Shown here piece by piece: positions 27,450 to 36,415 of a stretch of DNA of 64,000 nt. Under the pieces are notes generated by a model. The model saw only the letters and a program-made list of their open reading frames with translations. It had not been told where the DNA came from and made no database searches. Position 1 is the stretch's first letter. Each line of letters starts with the position of its first letter. Position numbers and translations under genes: made by a program. Origin of the DNA: Pseudomonas moorei. Its GTDB lineage: Bacteria; Pseudomonadota; Gammaproteobacteria; Pseudomonadales; Pseudomonadaceae. The stretch spans positions 1 to 64,000 of the forward strand of contig NZ_VZPP01000015.1 in assembly GCF_008801475.1 (NCBI RefSeq). Reading direction: 5' to 3'.

Positions 27450-28355
27450 ATGAATATTCTGGTGATTGGGGGGACTGGCCTGATCGGCGGTCACGCCGCT
27501 CTCTATCTCAAGGACAATGGCCACGAGGTGACCATTGCTGGACGCAAGCCGGCTGCCGCTGGTAGCGCGTTGGCCGAATTGAAGCAACTGCAGGGCGATT
27601 ACGTCGCCGGTACTTTCACTCTGGATGACCTGGCCGGCTTCGATGCCCTTGTGTTCGCTGCGGGCAACGATGTCCGTCACATTCCACAGGATGGCAATGT
27701 CGACGCCCACTGGCAGCGGAACAACGTCGAGGCCATTCCACGGTTCTTCCAGCTGGCACGCGATGCGGGCATCAAGCGGGCAGTGCTGGTGGGCAGCTTC
27801 TACCCGCAAGTGGCACCGCAATTGATTGAAACCGAACCTTATGTGCGCTCGCGGCACCTGGCGGACAAGGGCGTGCGCGCCCTGGTTACTGCCGATTTCA
27901 AGGTGTGCAGCATCAACGCACCCTTTGTGGTTGGCGCGGTGCCGGGGCTGAAAGTGGAGATGTTCGAAGCCTATACCCGTTATGCCGAAGGTCAGTTCGC
28001 GCCTTTGCCGTATTACGGTCCGGCCGGTGGCAGTAACTTCATATCCACCCGCTCATTGTCCCAGGCGATCCTCGGTGCGCTGCTGCGTGGCGATTCGGGC
28101 AAGGCTTACCTGGTGGGGGACGAAAACCTCAGCTACGCCCAATACTTCCAGAGCTTCCTGCGTGCCGTTGGCAACGAGGCGCCAGTGCCGGCCTTGGACC
28201 AGGAGCATCCGATGTTGCCGGACTCCGCGATTTACACGGGGCGCGGCAGCACTGTGAGCTACGAGCCAGACATCTCGGAGACAGCGTTGCTGGGTTATGT
28301 TCGCGGTGACATCCAGCGGGCGATCAATGAGGTGGTTCGCCAGTACCGCGCGTGA
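27450..28355 (+). CDS. Extended SDR / NAD(P)-dependent epimerase-like protein
   Basis: A 301-residue extended SDR. It starts with VIGGTGLIGGHAALYL, the GxxGxxG Rossmann motif of the epimerase/3-beta-HSD group. The usual YxxxK is replaced by YVRSR after VLVGSFYPQ, so the catalytic Lys appears changed to Arg. It may still act as an oxidoreductase or only bind NAD(P) and a substrate. Placed between an SDR and a converging NTF2-fold gene; function in steroid metabolism is only inferred. Confidence 0.75.
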   Translation: MNILVIGGTGLIGGHAALYLKDNGHEVTIAGRKPAAAGSALAELKQLQGDYVAGTFTLDDLAGFDALVFAAGNDVRHIPQDGNVDAHWQRNNVEAIPRFFQLARDAGIKRAVLVGSFYPQVAPQLIETEPYVRSRHLADKGVRALVTADFKVCSINAPFVVGAVPGLKVEMFEAYTRYAEGQFAPLPYYGPAGGSNFISTRSLSQAILGALLRGDSGKAYLVGDENLSYAQYFQSFLRAVGNEAPVPALDQEHPMLPDSAIYTGRGSTVSYEPDISETALLGYVRGDIQRAINEVVRQYRA

Positions 28356-28475
28356 GTGAAACGTGGGGTGATTTTCCCCGGTTTTCGTCAGGGGAGCGTC
28401 CCGTGGTTTGAGGTGAAGCAGCGCGAAGCCCAACACCTGATACCTCGATGTCGGGATTGTTGGGCTTCCTTGCAT

Positions 28476-28919
28476 TCAGTGAACCTGCATCAGCAAATGC
28501 TCACTCAAGTCCCCGATCATTTCCAGGTGCGAGTAGTCACGAAAGCTGAATCGCCAAACCCCATCGACACGCTCGAACTCGTCGATATAACGCCCGGTGG
28601 CGATGGATTGCAGGGGGAGGGTAGCGGTGGCCTGCAGCACCGTGTAACAGGAGCGAATCGTTGCGGTTCCAGCGTCTTCGTCGATGTCAATGATGGGGTT
28701 GCTGATGATGTGCCTGGTCCGGGGTGTGCCGCAGGGGTAAATCCTGATTCGTTGCTGCCAGATACCCAGCAGGGCTGTGTGATCCAGATAGTCGCTCTGG
28801 CCTTGTACCTTGATTCGGGCATGACAAAACAGCTCGGCGGCCTCGATCAGTTGGCCTGCGTCCAGGCATTCGGCATAACGGTAGAGCAAGTTGCTGATGT
28901 GTATGGCGCTGGTGCTCAT
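28476..28919 (-). CDS. NTF2/SnoaL-fold protein
   Basis: A 147-residue NTF2-like protein with the Tyr-x4-Asp pair (YRYAECLD) and a later His (TRHIISNPIID) seen in the scytalone dehydratase/BaiE/ring-dioxygenase-beta superfamily. Start at 28919 has GAGG 6 nt upstream. It follows the MFS gene at 28989 on the same strand, so both are probably cotranscribed. It may be an elimination or isomerisation enzyme on a steroid; more distant from BaiE than the proteins at 12546 and 14407. Confidence 0.72.
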   Translation of the reverse strand: MSTSAIHISNLLYRYAECLDAGQLIEAAELFCHARIKVQGQSDYLDHTALLGIWQQRIRIYPCGTPRTRHIISNPIIDIDEDAGTATIRSCYTVLQATATLPLQSIATGRYIDEFERVDGVWRFSFRDYSHLEMIGDLSEHLLMQVH

Positions 28920-28988
28920 GGTGGTCCTCATAAAAAAAAGCCGCTGGAACCGGACAGGGTTGCAGCTGCGAGAGGTGGGGAAAGGAGA

Positions 28989-30314
28989 TCAGGCTGTCGC
29001 GGCCTGGACCGGTGTGACAAGCGGGGCGGGGTTCTTGATCTGTTGCCGGTAACGTGGCAATGCCAGGGTCAGGAACACGCTGGCCAGCACCAGCATCGAC
29101 ACCGATGAGGCGAGCGCATAACGCAGCGATTCGGTGCCCAGGGTCGACCTGAAGAAATCACTGAGCATGCCCACCAGCAGCGGTCCGACACCGACACCCA
29201 GCAGGGTCATGGACATCACAAAAATGGCCGTGGCCTGAGCCAGCCGCTTAGCCGGGAACAGGTGGGTAATGGCGCTCAGGCACGGTGTTGCCCACCACAC
29301 ACCAAAGAACGCAAACACGCTGTAGAACAGGAATGCTTGCGGCACGGCGATGCTGCCGATATGGAACGCCGTGCCTTGAGGCCAGAGGAAATACGCCAGG
29401 GCGAATGGAATGCTGATCAGTGTGCCCAACAGCGGCACACCGATTTGCCAGCCAACATTGCGTCTCGCCATGCGGTCGGTGAGCATGCCGCAGATCAGCG
29501 TGCCAATGGCCGCTCCACCGCCGCCTACCACGCCTACCAGGAATCCGGCCTGTTGCATGTTGAGGCCGTGGGAGCGGATCAGGAAACTCGGGCTCCAGGT
29601 GCCAATGGCGTAGCCGGCAATGGCCGCCGCGCCGCCGGTGAGCACCAGCCACAGAAACGACGGCATGCGAAACAGCTCGACGAGGGTCTTGAGCCAACCG
29701 TCATGCTGCAGTGCGGCACTGCCCGGTGGTACGACCCGCTTGGGCGCACGCACAGTCAGCAGCAGTAGCAGGCCGAGGACAATGCCGGGAGCACCGATCA
29801 ACAAGAAGGCGTAGCGCCAGCCGTGGTGTTGGGCGATCCAGCCGCCCAGACCCAGGCCGACAACCGCTCCCAGGCTGGAGCCGAGCATCAGGAATGCCAG
29901 GGCCGTGGAGCGGCGATTGGCCGGGTACAAATCCGAGACCATGGCCACCGACGGCGCCGTGCCGCCGGCCTCTCCGACAGCGACGCCAACGCGTGCGAGG
30001 ACCAGGGTCAGAAAGTTGCCGGCCACGCCGCAGAGCATGGTCATCACGCTCCAGGCGATGCAGCTGAAGGCGATCACTGGTTTGCGCCCGATGCGGTCTG
30101 ACAGGCGTCCCAACGGGAAGCCGAACACCGTATAGAACACCGCGAAGGTCACCCCCGAAAGCAGGCCGATGTCGGTATCGGAAATGCCGAACTCGAGCTT
30201 CACCGGCTCAATCAGAATCGCCATCAACTGACGGTCGATGTAGTTGAAGACATAAATCATGGCAAGCACGAATAGCGCGTAGTGCGTTCGCCATGTCACA
30301 GGGGATTGGTTCAC
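28989..30314 (-). CDS. MFS transporter, copy 2
   Basis: A 441-residue MFS permease closely related to the one at 22856: both share TWRTHYALFVLA near the N terminus, GFPLGRLSDRIGRKPV, and GTWSPSFLIRSHGLN. Start GTG at 30314 with GGGAG 8 nt upstream; an apparent longer reading to 30419 would run through a regulatory element. It is divergent from the OYE-ligase operon. Probably moves a related steroid acid; differences from copy 1 may reflect substrate preference. Confidence 0.87.
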   Translation of the reverse strand: MNQSPVTWRTHYALFVLAMIYVFNYIDRQLMAILIEPVKLEFGISDTDIGLLSGVTFAVFYTVFGFPLGRLSDRIGRKPVIAFSCIAWSVMTMLCGVAGNFLTLVLARVGVAVGEAGGTAPSVAMVSDLYPANRRSTALAFLMLGSSLGAVVGLGLGGWIAQHHGWRYAFLLIGAPGIVLGLLLLLTVRAPKRVVPPGSAALQHDGWLKTLVELFRMPSFLWLVLTGGAAAIAGYAIGTWSPSFLIRSHGLNMQQAGFLVGVVGGGGAAIGTLICGMLTDRMARRNVGWQIGVPLLGTLISIPFALAYFLWPQGTAFHIGSIAVPQAFLFYSVFAFFGVWWATPCLSAITHLFPAKRLAQATAIFVMSMTLLGVGVGPLLVGMLSDFFRSTLGTESLRYALASSVSMLVLASVFLTLALPRYRQQIKNPAPLVTPVQAATA

Positions 30315-30374
30315 TGCGGGTGCTCCCGGTTTTGTTCTGGTTGGCGTGATGCTCGTCTCGCTACGGGTTTTTCT

Positions 30375-30392
30375 CATCGTCCGTTCAGACCA
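30375..30392 (-). promoter_or_regulatory. TAGTC-N5-GGACGATG element, copy 6
   Basis: TGGTCTGAACGGACGATG on the minus strand, 12/13, identical to copy 14. It lies 60 bp upstream of the MFS start at 30314. Confidence 0.8.
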
Positions 30393-30434
30393 TTTTCGGT
30401 GCGTAAGCCGGTCTGCCATGCCCGATAGCGAAAC

Positions 30435-30452
30435 TAGTCTTGTCGGACGATG
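30435..30452 (+). promoter_or_regulatory. TAGTC-N5-GGACGATG element, copy 7
   Basis: TAGTCTTGTCGGACGATG, 13/13, ending 116 bp before the OYE-like gene at 30569. Divergent partner of copy 6. Confidence 0.84.
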
Positions 30453-30568
30453 TTTCGCTCGTGATCAAAGTCAATCATTCAGCCCATATTCGCTGGCATG
30501 TCAGCGCTTGCACAAGCTGTGGCAAGCCCTCCGACGGCCAGAAAACAATAAGAAGCTGAGGAATTGCA

Positions 30569-31654
30569 ATGAGCGTCTTGTTCGAGCCGGTCACCCTGGG
30601 CGAGCTGCAACTGGCCAACCGCATTGTCATGGCGCCCATGACCCGCAGTCGTGCCCTTGCCGATGCGGTACCCGGCAGCGATATGGTCGAGTATTACCGT
30701 CAGCGTGCGGGTGCCGGGCTGATCGTGGCCGAAGGTACTGCGCCGTCTGCCAGTGGCCTGGGCTATTGCCGTACCCCGGCGATCTATAGCGTCGAACAGA
30801 TGGCGGGCTGGCGGCGGGTCACCGAGGCGGTGCATGCCGAGGGTGGGCGTATCGTCCTGCAGTTGATGCATGTCGGCCGCGCAGCCAGTCAACACAACAA
30901 ACCGGCCGGGGCGATCACTGTGGCGCCATCTGCGTTCCGAGCGCGCACCCAGGTGTTCAGTGACGCTGCGGGCCTGGTGGACACTGACGAGCCGCAGGCG
31001 CTGACCTTGCAAGGTATTCAGGACGTCATCGAAGACTATCGCCAGGCCGCAATGAATGCGCGCCAGGCCGGCTTTGACGGTGTCGAGTTGCACTGCACCA
31101 GTGGTTATCTGCCGATGCAGTTCATGGCCTCGGGCAGCAATCAGCGCAACGACGCCTACGGCGGCGATGTGACCGGGCGTGTACGTTTTGCCAAGGAAGT
31201 GATCGAAGCCATGGCCAGCGCGATCGGTGCTGGACGCGTCGGCTTCCGCCTGTGCCCCGCTAACCCCTACAACGATATCGACGACCACGACCCGGCTGCC
31301 ACGGCGGCTGCCTTGTGTGAAGCCGTTGCTCCATTGTCCCTGGCCTATCTGCACATCATGCGTTCGCCACTGGCCAACCTCGATGCCTTTGCGCTGGCGC
31401 GTCGGCACAGCCCTCATGCCTTGATTCTCAATGATGGTTTTGATGGCCCTTCGGCCAGCGCCGCTCTAGCGTCGGGCGAGGGTGCCGCCGTTTCGTTTGG
31501 CCGTCACTTTATTGCCAACCCCGATCTGGTGGAGCGCTTGAAGCGTGGCCTGCCGCTGAGTCGCTTTGACCGCAAGACTCTCTACACGCCGGGCTCGGCC
31601 GGCTACTCGGATTACCTCACCTGGCAGGCCGGTGCCCGGGAGGTGGCGCAATGA
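30569..31654 (+). CDS. Old Yellow Enzyme-family FMN oxidoreductase
   Basis: A 361-residue TIM-barrel FMN protein of the OYE/NemA group: NRIVMAPMTRSRA at the N terminus, QLMHVGRA, and SNQRNDAYGGDVTGRVRF. Such enzymes reduce activated C=C bonds with NAD(P)H. The usual H-x-x-N pair that binds the carbonyl reads HCTS (ELHCTSGYLPMQF), so Asn is replaced by Ser, which may alter substrate choice. Its stop overlaps the start of the ligase at 31651 (ATGA). A double-bond reduction in a steroid ring or side chain is plausible. Confidence 0.85.
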   Translation: MSVLFEPVTLGELQLANRIVMAPMTRSRALADAVPGSDMVEYYRQRAGAGLIVAEGTAPSASGLGYCRTPAIYSVEQMAGWRRVTEAVHAEGGRIVLQLMHVGRAASQHNKPAGAITVAPSAFRARTQVFSDAAGLVDTDEPQALTLQGIQDVIEDYRQAAMNARQAGFDGVELHCTSGYLPMQFMASGSNQRNDAYGGDVTGRVRFAKEVIEAMASAIGAGRVGFRLCPANPYNDIDDHDPAATAAALCEAVAPLSLAYLHIMRSPLANLDAFALARRHSPHALILNDGFDGPSASAALASGEGAAVSFGRHFIANPDLVERLKRGLPLSRFDRKTLYTPGSAGYSDYLTWQAGAREVAQ

Positions 31655-33504
31655 ATCTGAATGACTTGACCCGCGTCTTGCCGACCCGCCCGGTGCCACG
31701 GGAGCAGACCCAGGCGTTGCTCGACCAACGCTCGGCCGCCGCCGGGCTGATCAAGCCCGGCGACCACTACACCTTGGCCGATCGCCTGGAACAACAGGCG
31801 CGTGATCACGGTGAGCGCGCGTTCCTGATCTACGGCGAGCAGACCTTGAGCTACTCCGAGGTCGAGGCGCGAGCCAATCAAATGGCCCACACCTTTTATG
31901 CCAATGGCCTGCGTGCCGGTGATGTCTGCGCCCTGGCCATGGAAAACCGCCCGGCGTTCTTCTGCACCTGGTTCGGCATGGTCAAGCTCGGGGTGGTAGT
32001 GGCCTTTATCAACACCCAGGTCAGTGGCCGGCCACTGCTGCACGCATTGCAAACCACCGAAGCCAAAGCGTTGGTGGTCGGCGAAGAATGCCTGGCCAAT
32101 GTGCAGGTCACCGAAGGTTTTCCGGATCTGCCGTGCTGGCTGATTCACGACCCGGAAAACCCGTGGACAGAGCCGCTGCCCAAAGCCGTCGACGGGCATT
32201 TCGATGCACGCCTGGAGAAAGCCCCGCGCACGCCGTTCCCGCGAGATATCCGTGCGCACATCGAGGCGCAGACGCCAACTCTGCTGATCTTTACCTCGGG
32301 CACCACCGGCTTGCCCAAAGCGGCGCGCTACAGCCACATGCGCTGGATGTCCTCGGGCGATGTGATGGAAGCCACCCTGCAAGTCACTTGCGAGGATGTG
32401 TTCTATTGCTGCCTGCCGCTATACCACGGCGCAGCTGCTACTTCGGTGACTTCTACTGCGCTGCGCGCCGGAGCGGCCATCGTGGTGCGTCGCAAGTTCA
32501 GCGTGCGTGAGTTCTGGAAAGACGTGGCGCGTCATCAGATCAGCATCTTCCAGTACATCGGCGAGATCTGCCGCTACCTGCTCAACCAGCCAGTGCAAAC
32601 GGGCGAGCGCGAGCACAGTCTGCGTTGCATGCTCGGTGCCGGATTGTCGCCCGACTCCTGGCAGCGCTGGCTGGAGCGCTTCGGCCCGATCCAGGTGTTC
32701 GAAGGCTGGGGCGCCACCGAGGCCAATGCCGCGGTGATCAACGTCGACAACTATTTCGGTTCCTGCGGACGCGTGCCTGACTGGAATAAAACCAACCTGC
32801 GGCTGGTGCGTTACGACATCGAGAACGACTGCCATCCACGGGATGAAAACGGCTTCTATCAAGTCTGCAAAGTGGGAGAAACAGGCGAGGCCATGGGCTT
32901 TATCGTCGATCACCCGGACATCGGCGGCGGCCGTTTCGAGGGGTACACCTGCGCCGTGGCCACCGAGAGCAAGATCCGCCGTAATGTGTTTCGCGATGGC
33001 GACGCCTATTGGAGTTCCGGCGACTTGCTGCGCGAAGACGCCGACGGTTACTGCTATTTCGTCGACCGCATTGGCGATACCTATCGCTGGAAGAGCGAGA
33101 ACGTTTCGACCCTGGAGGTGGCCGACGCCTTGGGCGATCTGCCGGGTCTGGAACTGATCAACGTCTATGGCGTCCTGGTGCCGGGTCACGAAGGACGCGC
33201 CGGCATGGCCGCCGTGTTGATGCAGGTCGGTCGCGAGTTCGATCCAGGGGCCCTGTATGCCCTGACCGAGGCCCGTCTTCCCCGCTATGCGGCTCCGGTG
33301 TTCGTGCGCGTCACTCAGTCGGCAGACCTGACCGCCAGCTACAAGCTGCGCAAGGTCGATCTGCAGCGACAGGGCTACTGCCCGACGCGTTGTAGCGATC
33401 CGTTGTTCATCCGCGATGAACAAGCCCGCACCTATGTGCCCTATTCGGTAGAGGCCCTGACTCGGGTTGGCCTCACGCCCTTCGCGGTGACTCTCAATGA
33501 CTGA
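31651..33504 (+). CDS. Steroid/very-long-chain-type acyl-CoA ligase, copy 2
   Basis: A 617-residue ligase strongly similar to the one at 24446 along its whole length: PVPREQTQALLDQRSAAAG, LIFTSGTTGLPKAARYSHMRW, FEGWGATEAN, YWSSGDLLREDADGYCYFVDRIGDTYRWKSENVST. Translationally coupled to the OYE gene and overlapping the MBL-fold gene by 8 bp. Two diverged copies suggest two acid substrates, for example bile acids with different side chains or hydroxylation. That is inference. Confidence 0.87.
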   Translation: MNLNDLTRVLPTRPVPREQTQALLDQRSAAAGLIKPGDHYTLADRLEQQARDHGERAFLIYGEQTLSYSEVEARANQMAHTFYANGLRAGDVCALAMENRPAFFCTWFGMVKLGVVVAFINTQVSGRPLLHALQTTEAKALVVGEECLANVQVTEGFPDLPCWLIHDPENPWTEPLPKAVDGHFDARLEKAPRTPFPRDIRAHIEAQTPTLLIFTSGTTGLPKAARYSHMRWMSSGDVMEATLQVTCEDVFYCCLPLYHGAAATSVTSTALRAGAAIVVRRKFSVREFWKDVARHQISIFQYIGEICRYLLNQPVQTGEREHSLRCMLGAGLSPDSWQRWLERFGPIQVFEGWGATEANAAVINVDNYFGSCGRVPDWNKTNLRLVRYDIENDCHPRDENGFYQVCKVGETGEAMGFIVDHPDIGGGRFEGYTCAVATESKIRRNVFRDGDAYWSSGDLLREDADGYCYFVDRIGDTYRWKSENVSTLEVADALGDLPGLELINVYGVLVPGHEGRAGMAAVLMQVGREFDPGALYALTEARLPRYAAPVFVRVTQSADLTASYKLRKVDLQRQGYCPTRCSDPLFIRDEQARTYVPYSVEALTRVGLTPFAVTLND

Positions 33505-34588
33505 TCTTGACGCCAACGGTCACGAACTGCGCAGCGGTCTGCGTTATCCCTGGCCACAACCGCCTGACTCCGGGCAGGTGCGCGAAGTGGCGGCGGGCGT
33601 GTGGTGGCTGCGCATGCCGCTGCCGTTTCGCCTCGACCACATCAACCTCTATCTGCTGCGCCATACCGATGGCTGGGTGGTGGTGGACACCGGCATGAAC
33701 ACCGAACAGACCCGCGAAGTCTGGGAGCGGGTGCTAAGCGAAGTGTGTGCTGGCCTGCCACTGCTGGCAGTGGTCTGCACTCACTTTCATTCCGATCACG
33801 CCGGGGTGGCCGCATGGCTTTCGGAGCGTTTTCATTGCCCGGTGTACATGACCTCCAGCGAGTTTCAGTCACTGCATGTCAGGTTTCCCGCCGATCAGGC
33901 GCCGGGCTGGGATTTCCTCGATTTCTACCGCAAGGCTGGCGTGACTGACGAGCAAAGCACCGAGATGTTTGCGGTGATGAGCAACGCTCATTTTCTGCCT
34001 GCGCCACTGAACCATTACCGCCGTTTACGCGAGGGCAGCGTCCTGGATATCGGTGGCCGCACCTGGCAGGTCGTCATCGGTCGCGGCCACTCGCCGGAGC
34101 ATGCCTGTCTGTATGCCGCCGATGACGGCTTGCTGATTTCCGGCGATCAGGTGCTGCCGCGCATCACGTCTACGGTCGGTGTGCATGCCACCGAGCCGAT
34201 GGCCAATCCACTGCGTGACTGGCTCGATTCCATCGAGCATTTGCGCAGCCTGCCCGACAGCGTGCTGGTGCTGCCGGCGCACGAACGGCCGTTTTTCAAT
34301 TTGCATGAGCGCCTGGATCAACTGGAGGCCCATCACAACGGGCACCTGGCGCTGATGCTGGCCAACTGTGACGAGCCGCGCACCGTGCTCGAACTGATGG
34401 CCGAGTTGTTTCCCAGGTTGTCGGGTCGTTTCGACGAACTGATGGCACTTGGCGAAACGTTGGCCCATGCCAACTACCTGGTGGCCCAAGGGGCGCTGGA
34501 GCGGGAAGAGGAGTGGGGGCGATATCGCTACCGGTGTGCTGTAGCTGTAAGGGGAGCGTGCGCGGCGCCTTCGCTCAAGGTGTTTTGA
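33497..34588 (+). CDS. Metallo-beta-lactamase-fold hydrolase
   Basis: A 363-residue MBL-fold protein with the metal motif THFHSDH (His96, His98, Asp100, His101) and a later GRGHSPEH His. It should be a dinuclear-metal hydrolase, likely of a thioester or lactone. The C-terminal ~90 residues form a helical LACTB2-like extension. It overlaps the upstream ligase, which suggests a role as a steroid acyl-CoA thioesterase or lactone hydrolase; no substrate can be fixed. Confidence 0.83.
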   Translation: MTDLDANGHELRSGLRYPWPQPPDSGQVREVAAGVWWLRMPLPFRLDHINLYLLRHTDGWVVVDTGMNTEQTREVWERVLSEVCAGLPLLAVVCTHFHSDHAGVAAWLSERFHCPVYMTSSEFQSLHVRFPADQAPGWDFLDFYRKAGVTDEQSTEMFAVMSNAHFLPAPLNHYRRLREGSVLDIGGRTWQVVIGRGHSPEHACLYAADDGLLISGDQVLPRITSTVGVHATEPMANPLRDWLDSIEHLRSLPDSVLVLPAHERPFFNLHERLDQLEAHHNGHLALMLANCDEPRTVLELMAELFPRLSGRFDELMALGETLAHANYLVAQGALEREEEWGRYRYRCAVAVRGACAAPSLKVF

Positions 34589-34655
34589 GCGGGCGGCATG
34601 GCAGCAATGTTGAACATTCCAGGCAGCCAATCGGTTGCCTTTCAGGAGAGTCAGT

Positions 34656-36323
34656 GTGATCAAGAAAAACAAAAATAACTCTACGGTCATGGCTTCGAGC
34701 GTGTTTCAAGTCACCAGCCTGGCGACTGCCATTGCGCTGGTGTCCACGCCGGTATGGGCCGGTGACACGGTCGAGTTCGACAATGGGGCAACCATGGACT
34801 GGTCGGTGACCACCAGCTACGGCATCGGTGTACGCACTGGCAGCCAAAGCGATCGCCTGATGACGATCAACGCCGACGATGCCAACCGCAACTTCGATCG
34901 TGGCAGCCTGACCACCGACCGCGTGGGCGCGCTGGGCGAAATGATCCTGCGCAAGGACAACTACGGCGCCGTGGTGCGAGCCAGTACCTTCTACGATGAC
35001 GTCTATCACAAGGAAAACGACAACGATTCGCCCGCCACGGTGAACAAAAACGGCAGCAACGACGAGTTCACCAGCGATACCCGCTACTACAGCGGTGGTC
35101 GTTCCAGACTGCTGGATGCCTATGTGTTCAGCGGCTGGCGCTTTGACAACGACACCCTGCTCGACGTCAAGGCCGGGCGACACATCGAGTCTTGGGGCGA
35201 GAGTTTGTATTACCCGGGCGTGAGTGGCGTGCAGAACCCCTCCGATGCGGTAAAGGCGTCCCAGCCGGGTGTTGAGGTCAAGGAAATATTGTTGCCGGTG
35301 GGCCAGTTTTCCGGCTCGTTCCGCCTCAACCCCAGTGTGACCTTTGGTGCGTATGTGCAGTACGAATGGAAGGGCACCGAGTTGCCACCAGTGGGCAGCT
35401 ACCTGTCGAGCAGCGACGTGGTGGGACCGGGGCGCGAATTCATCTACGCCAACGGCCGCAAGATCAACTACCTTGGCACTGACGATCCGCGCGATGGCGG
35501 CCAGTGGGGCGTGCAGGTGCGCTATCGCCCGGTACCGGCTGTCGAGCTGTCACTGTTCCATGTCAACTACCACGACAAGAACCCGGCCACCGCGCTGGTC
35601 GGTTATGACCCGTTGCCGGTCGGCGGGGGCAGGTACGCCCTGGCCACCAATGGTTATCGGATCAAGTACTTCGAAGACATCAAGCTGACCGGCATCAGCG
35701 CATCGACCAAGATCGGCGACACTCAGTTCGGTGCCGAGTGGTCGTACCGCGACGGTGCGCCGGTGATGGTCAATACCGGCCTGGGTGCGGTGCCGGCCAA
35801 GGGCAAGGGCCAGCAAATGCAGTTGTCGGCGATCCGTATCCTGGGCGACCGTCCCTGGGCAAGCCAGACCAGCCTGACTGCCGAAATCATCCGCGTGCAG
35901 GTCGACAGCGTCGAATCCACTTCGGCGGCACCCAACCTGCAAGGCCTGAACCTGCTGCCCTCCGTGGCCGCACTAGTGGCGCCTTCCAATGACTACACCT
36001 ACAGCACCGAAGCAGGATTTCGCACAAAGTCTTCCAGCGCCTACACCTTGGGGGCATCGTTCAGTTATCCGGGAGTTTTCCAAGGCTGGGATCTGGAAGT
36101 GCCGGTGCGATTCTCCAACGTGTTCAGCGGATCGACGCCCATGGCCGGGAGCATCTCAGGGGTGCAGGGCGACCGACGCGTGAGCGTGGGCACCACCTTC
36201 AAGTACCTGGGCAACCTGGAAATGGGCCTGACCTATATCGGCTACCTGGGTGAACCGGACCCGATTCATCGTCCATTCGCTGACCGCGACTACGCCACGT
36301 TCTCGATGAAATACACCTTCTGA
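34656..36323 (+). CDS. DUF1302 outer-membrane protein, copy 1
   Basis: A 555-residue DUF1302 protein. GTG start at 34656 with AGGAG 7 nt upstream. The N-terminal signal peptide ends near PVWA (about residue 36). The rest is rich in alternating beta-strand pattern and ends in KYTF with terminal Phe, as in outer-membrane barrels. The family is found beside DUF1329 in degraders of hydrophobic compounds and probably passes steroid through the outer membrane. A paralogue lies at 53657. No GGACGATG element was seen directly upstream; it may be read through from the MBL gene 67 bp upstream. Confidence 0.85.
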   Translation: MIKKNKNNSTVMASSVFQVTSLATAIALVSTPVWAGDTVEFDNGATMDWSVTTSYGIGVRTGSQSDRLMTINADDANRNFDRGSLTTDRVGALGEMILRKDNYGAVVRASTFYDDVYHKENDNDSPATVNKNGSNDEFTSDTRYYSGGRSRLLDAYVFSGWRFDNDTLLDVKAGRHIESWGESLYYPGVSGVQNPSDAVKASQPGVEVKEILLPVGQFSGSFRLNPSVTFGAYVQYEWKGTELPPVGSYLSSSDVVGPGREFIYANGRKINYLGTDDPRDGGQWGVQVRYRPVPAVELSLFHVNYHDKNPATALVGYDPLPVGGGRYALATNGYRIKYFEDIKLTGISASTKIGDTQFGAEWSYRDGAPVMVNTGLGAVPAKGKGQQMQLSAIRILGDRPWASQTSLTAEIIRVQVDSVESTSAAPNLQGLNLLPSVAALVAPSNDYTYSTEAGFRTKSSSAYTLGASFSYPGVFQGWDLEVPVRFSNVFSGSTPMAGSISGVQGDRRVSVGTTFKYLGNLEMGLTYIGYLGEPDPIHRPFADRDYATFSMKYTF

Positions 36324-36384
36324 TCGACCACTCAAGGACCGGGGCGCTTTGCCGCGCCCGGCCCGTCAAACTATTTGAAAATGA

Positions 36385-36403
36385 CCGCAGCGTAACGCTG
36401 CGG
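36385..36403 (+). other. Perfect hairpin before the second aldolase gene
   Basis: CCGCAGCG-taa-CGCTGCGG, an 8-9 bp stem ending 12 bp before the ATG at 36416 and directly preceding the GGAGG ribosome-binding site. It could influence translation or mark an mRNA processing site between the DUF1302 and aldolase genes. Confidence 0.6.
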
Positions 36404-36415
36404 CATGGAGGCACT

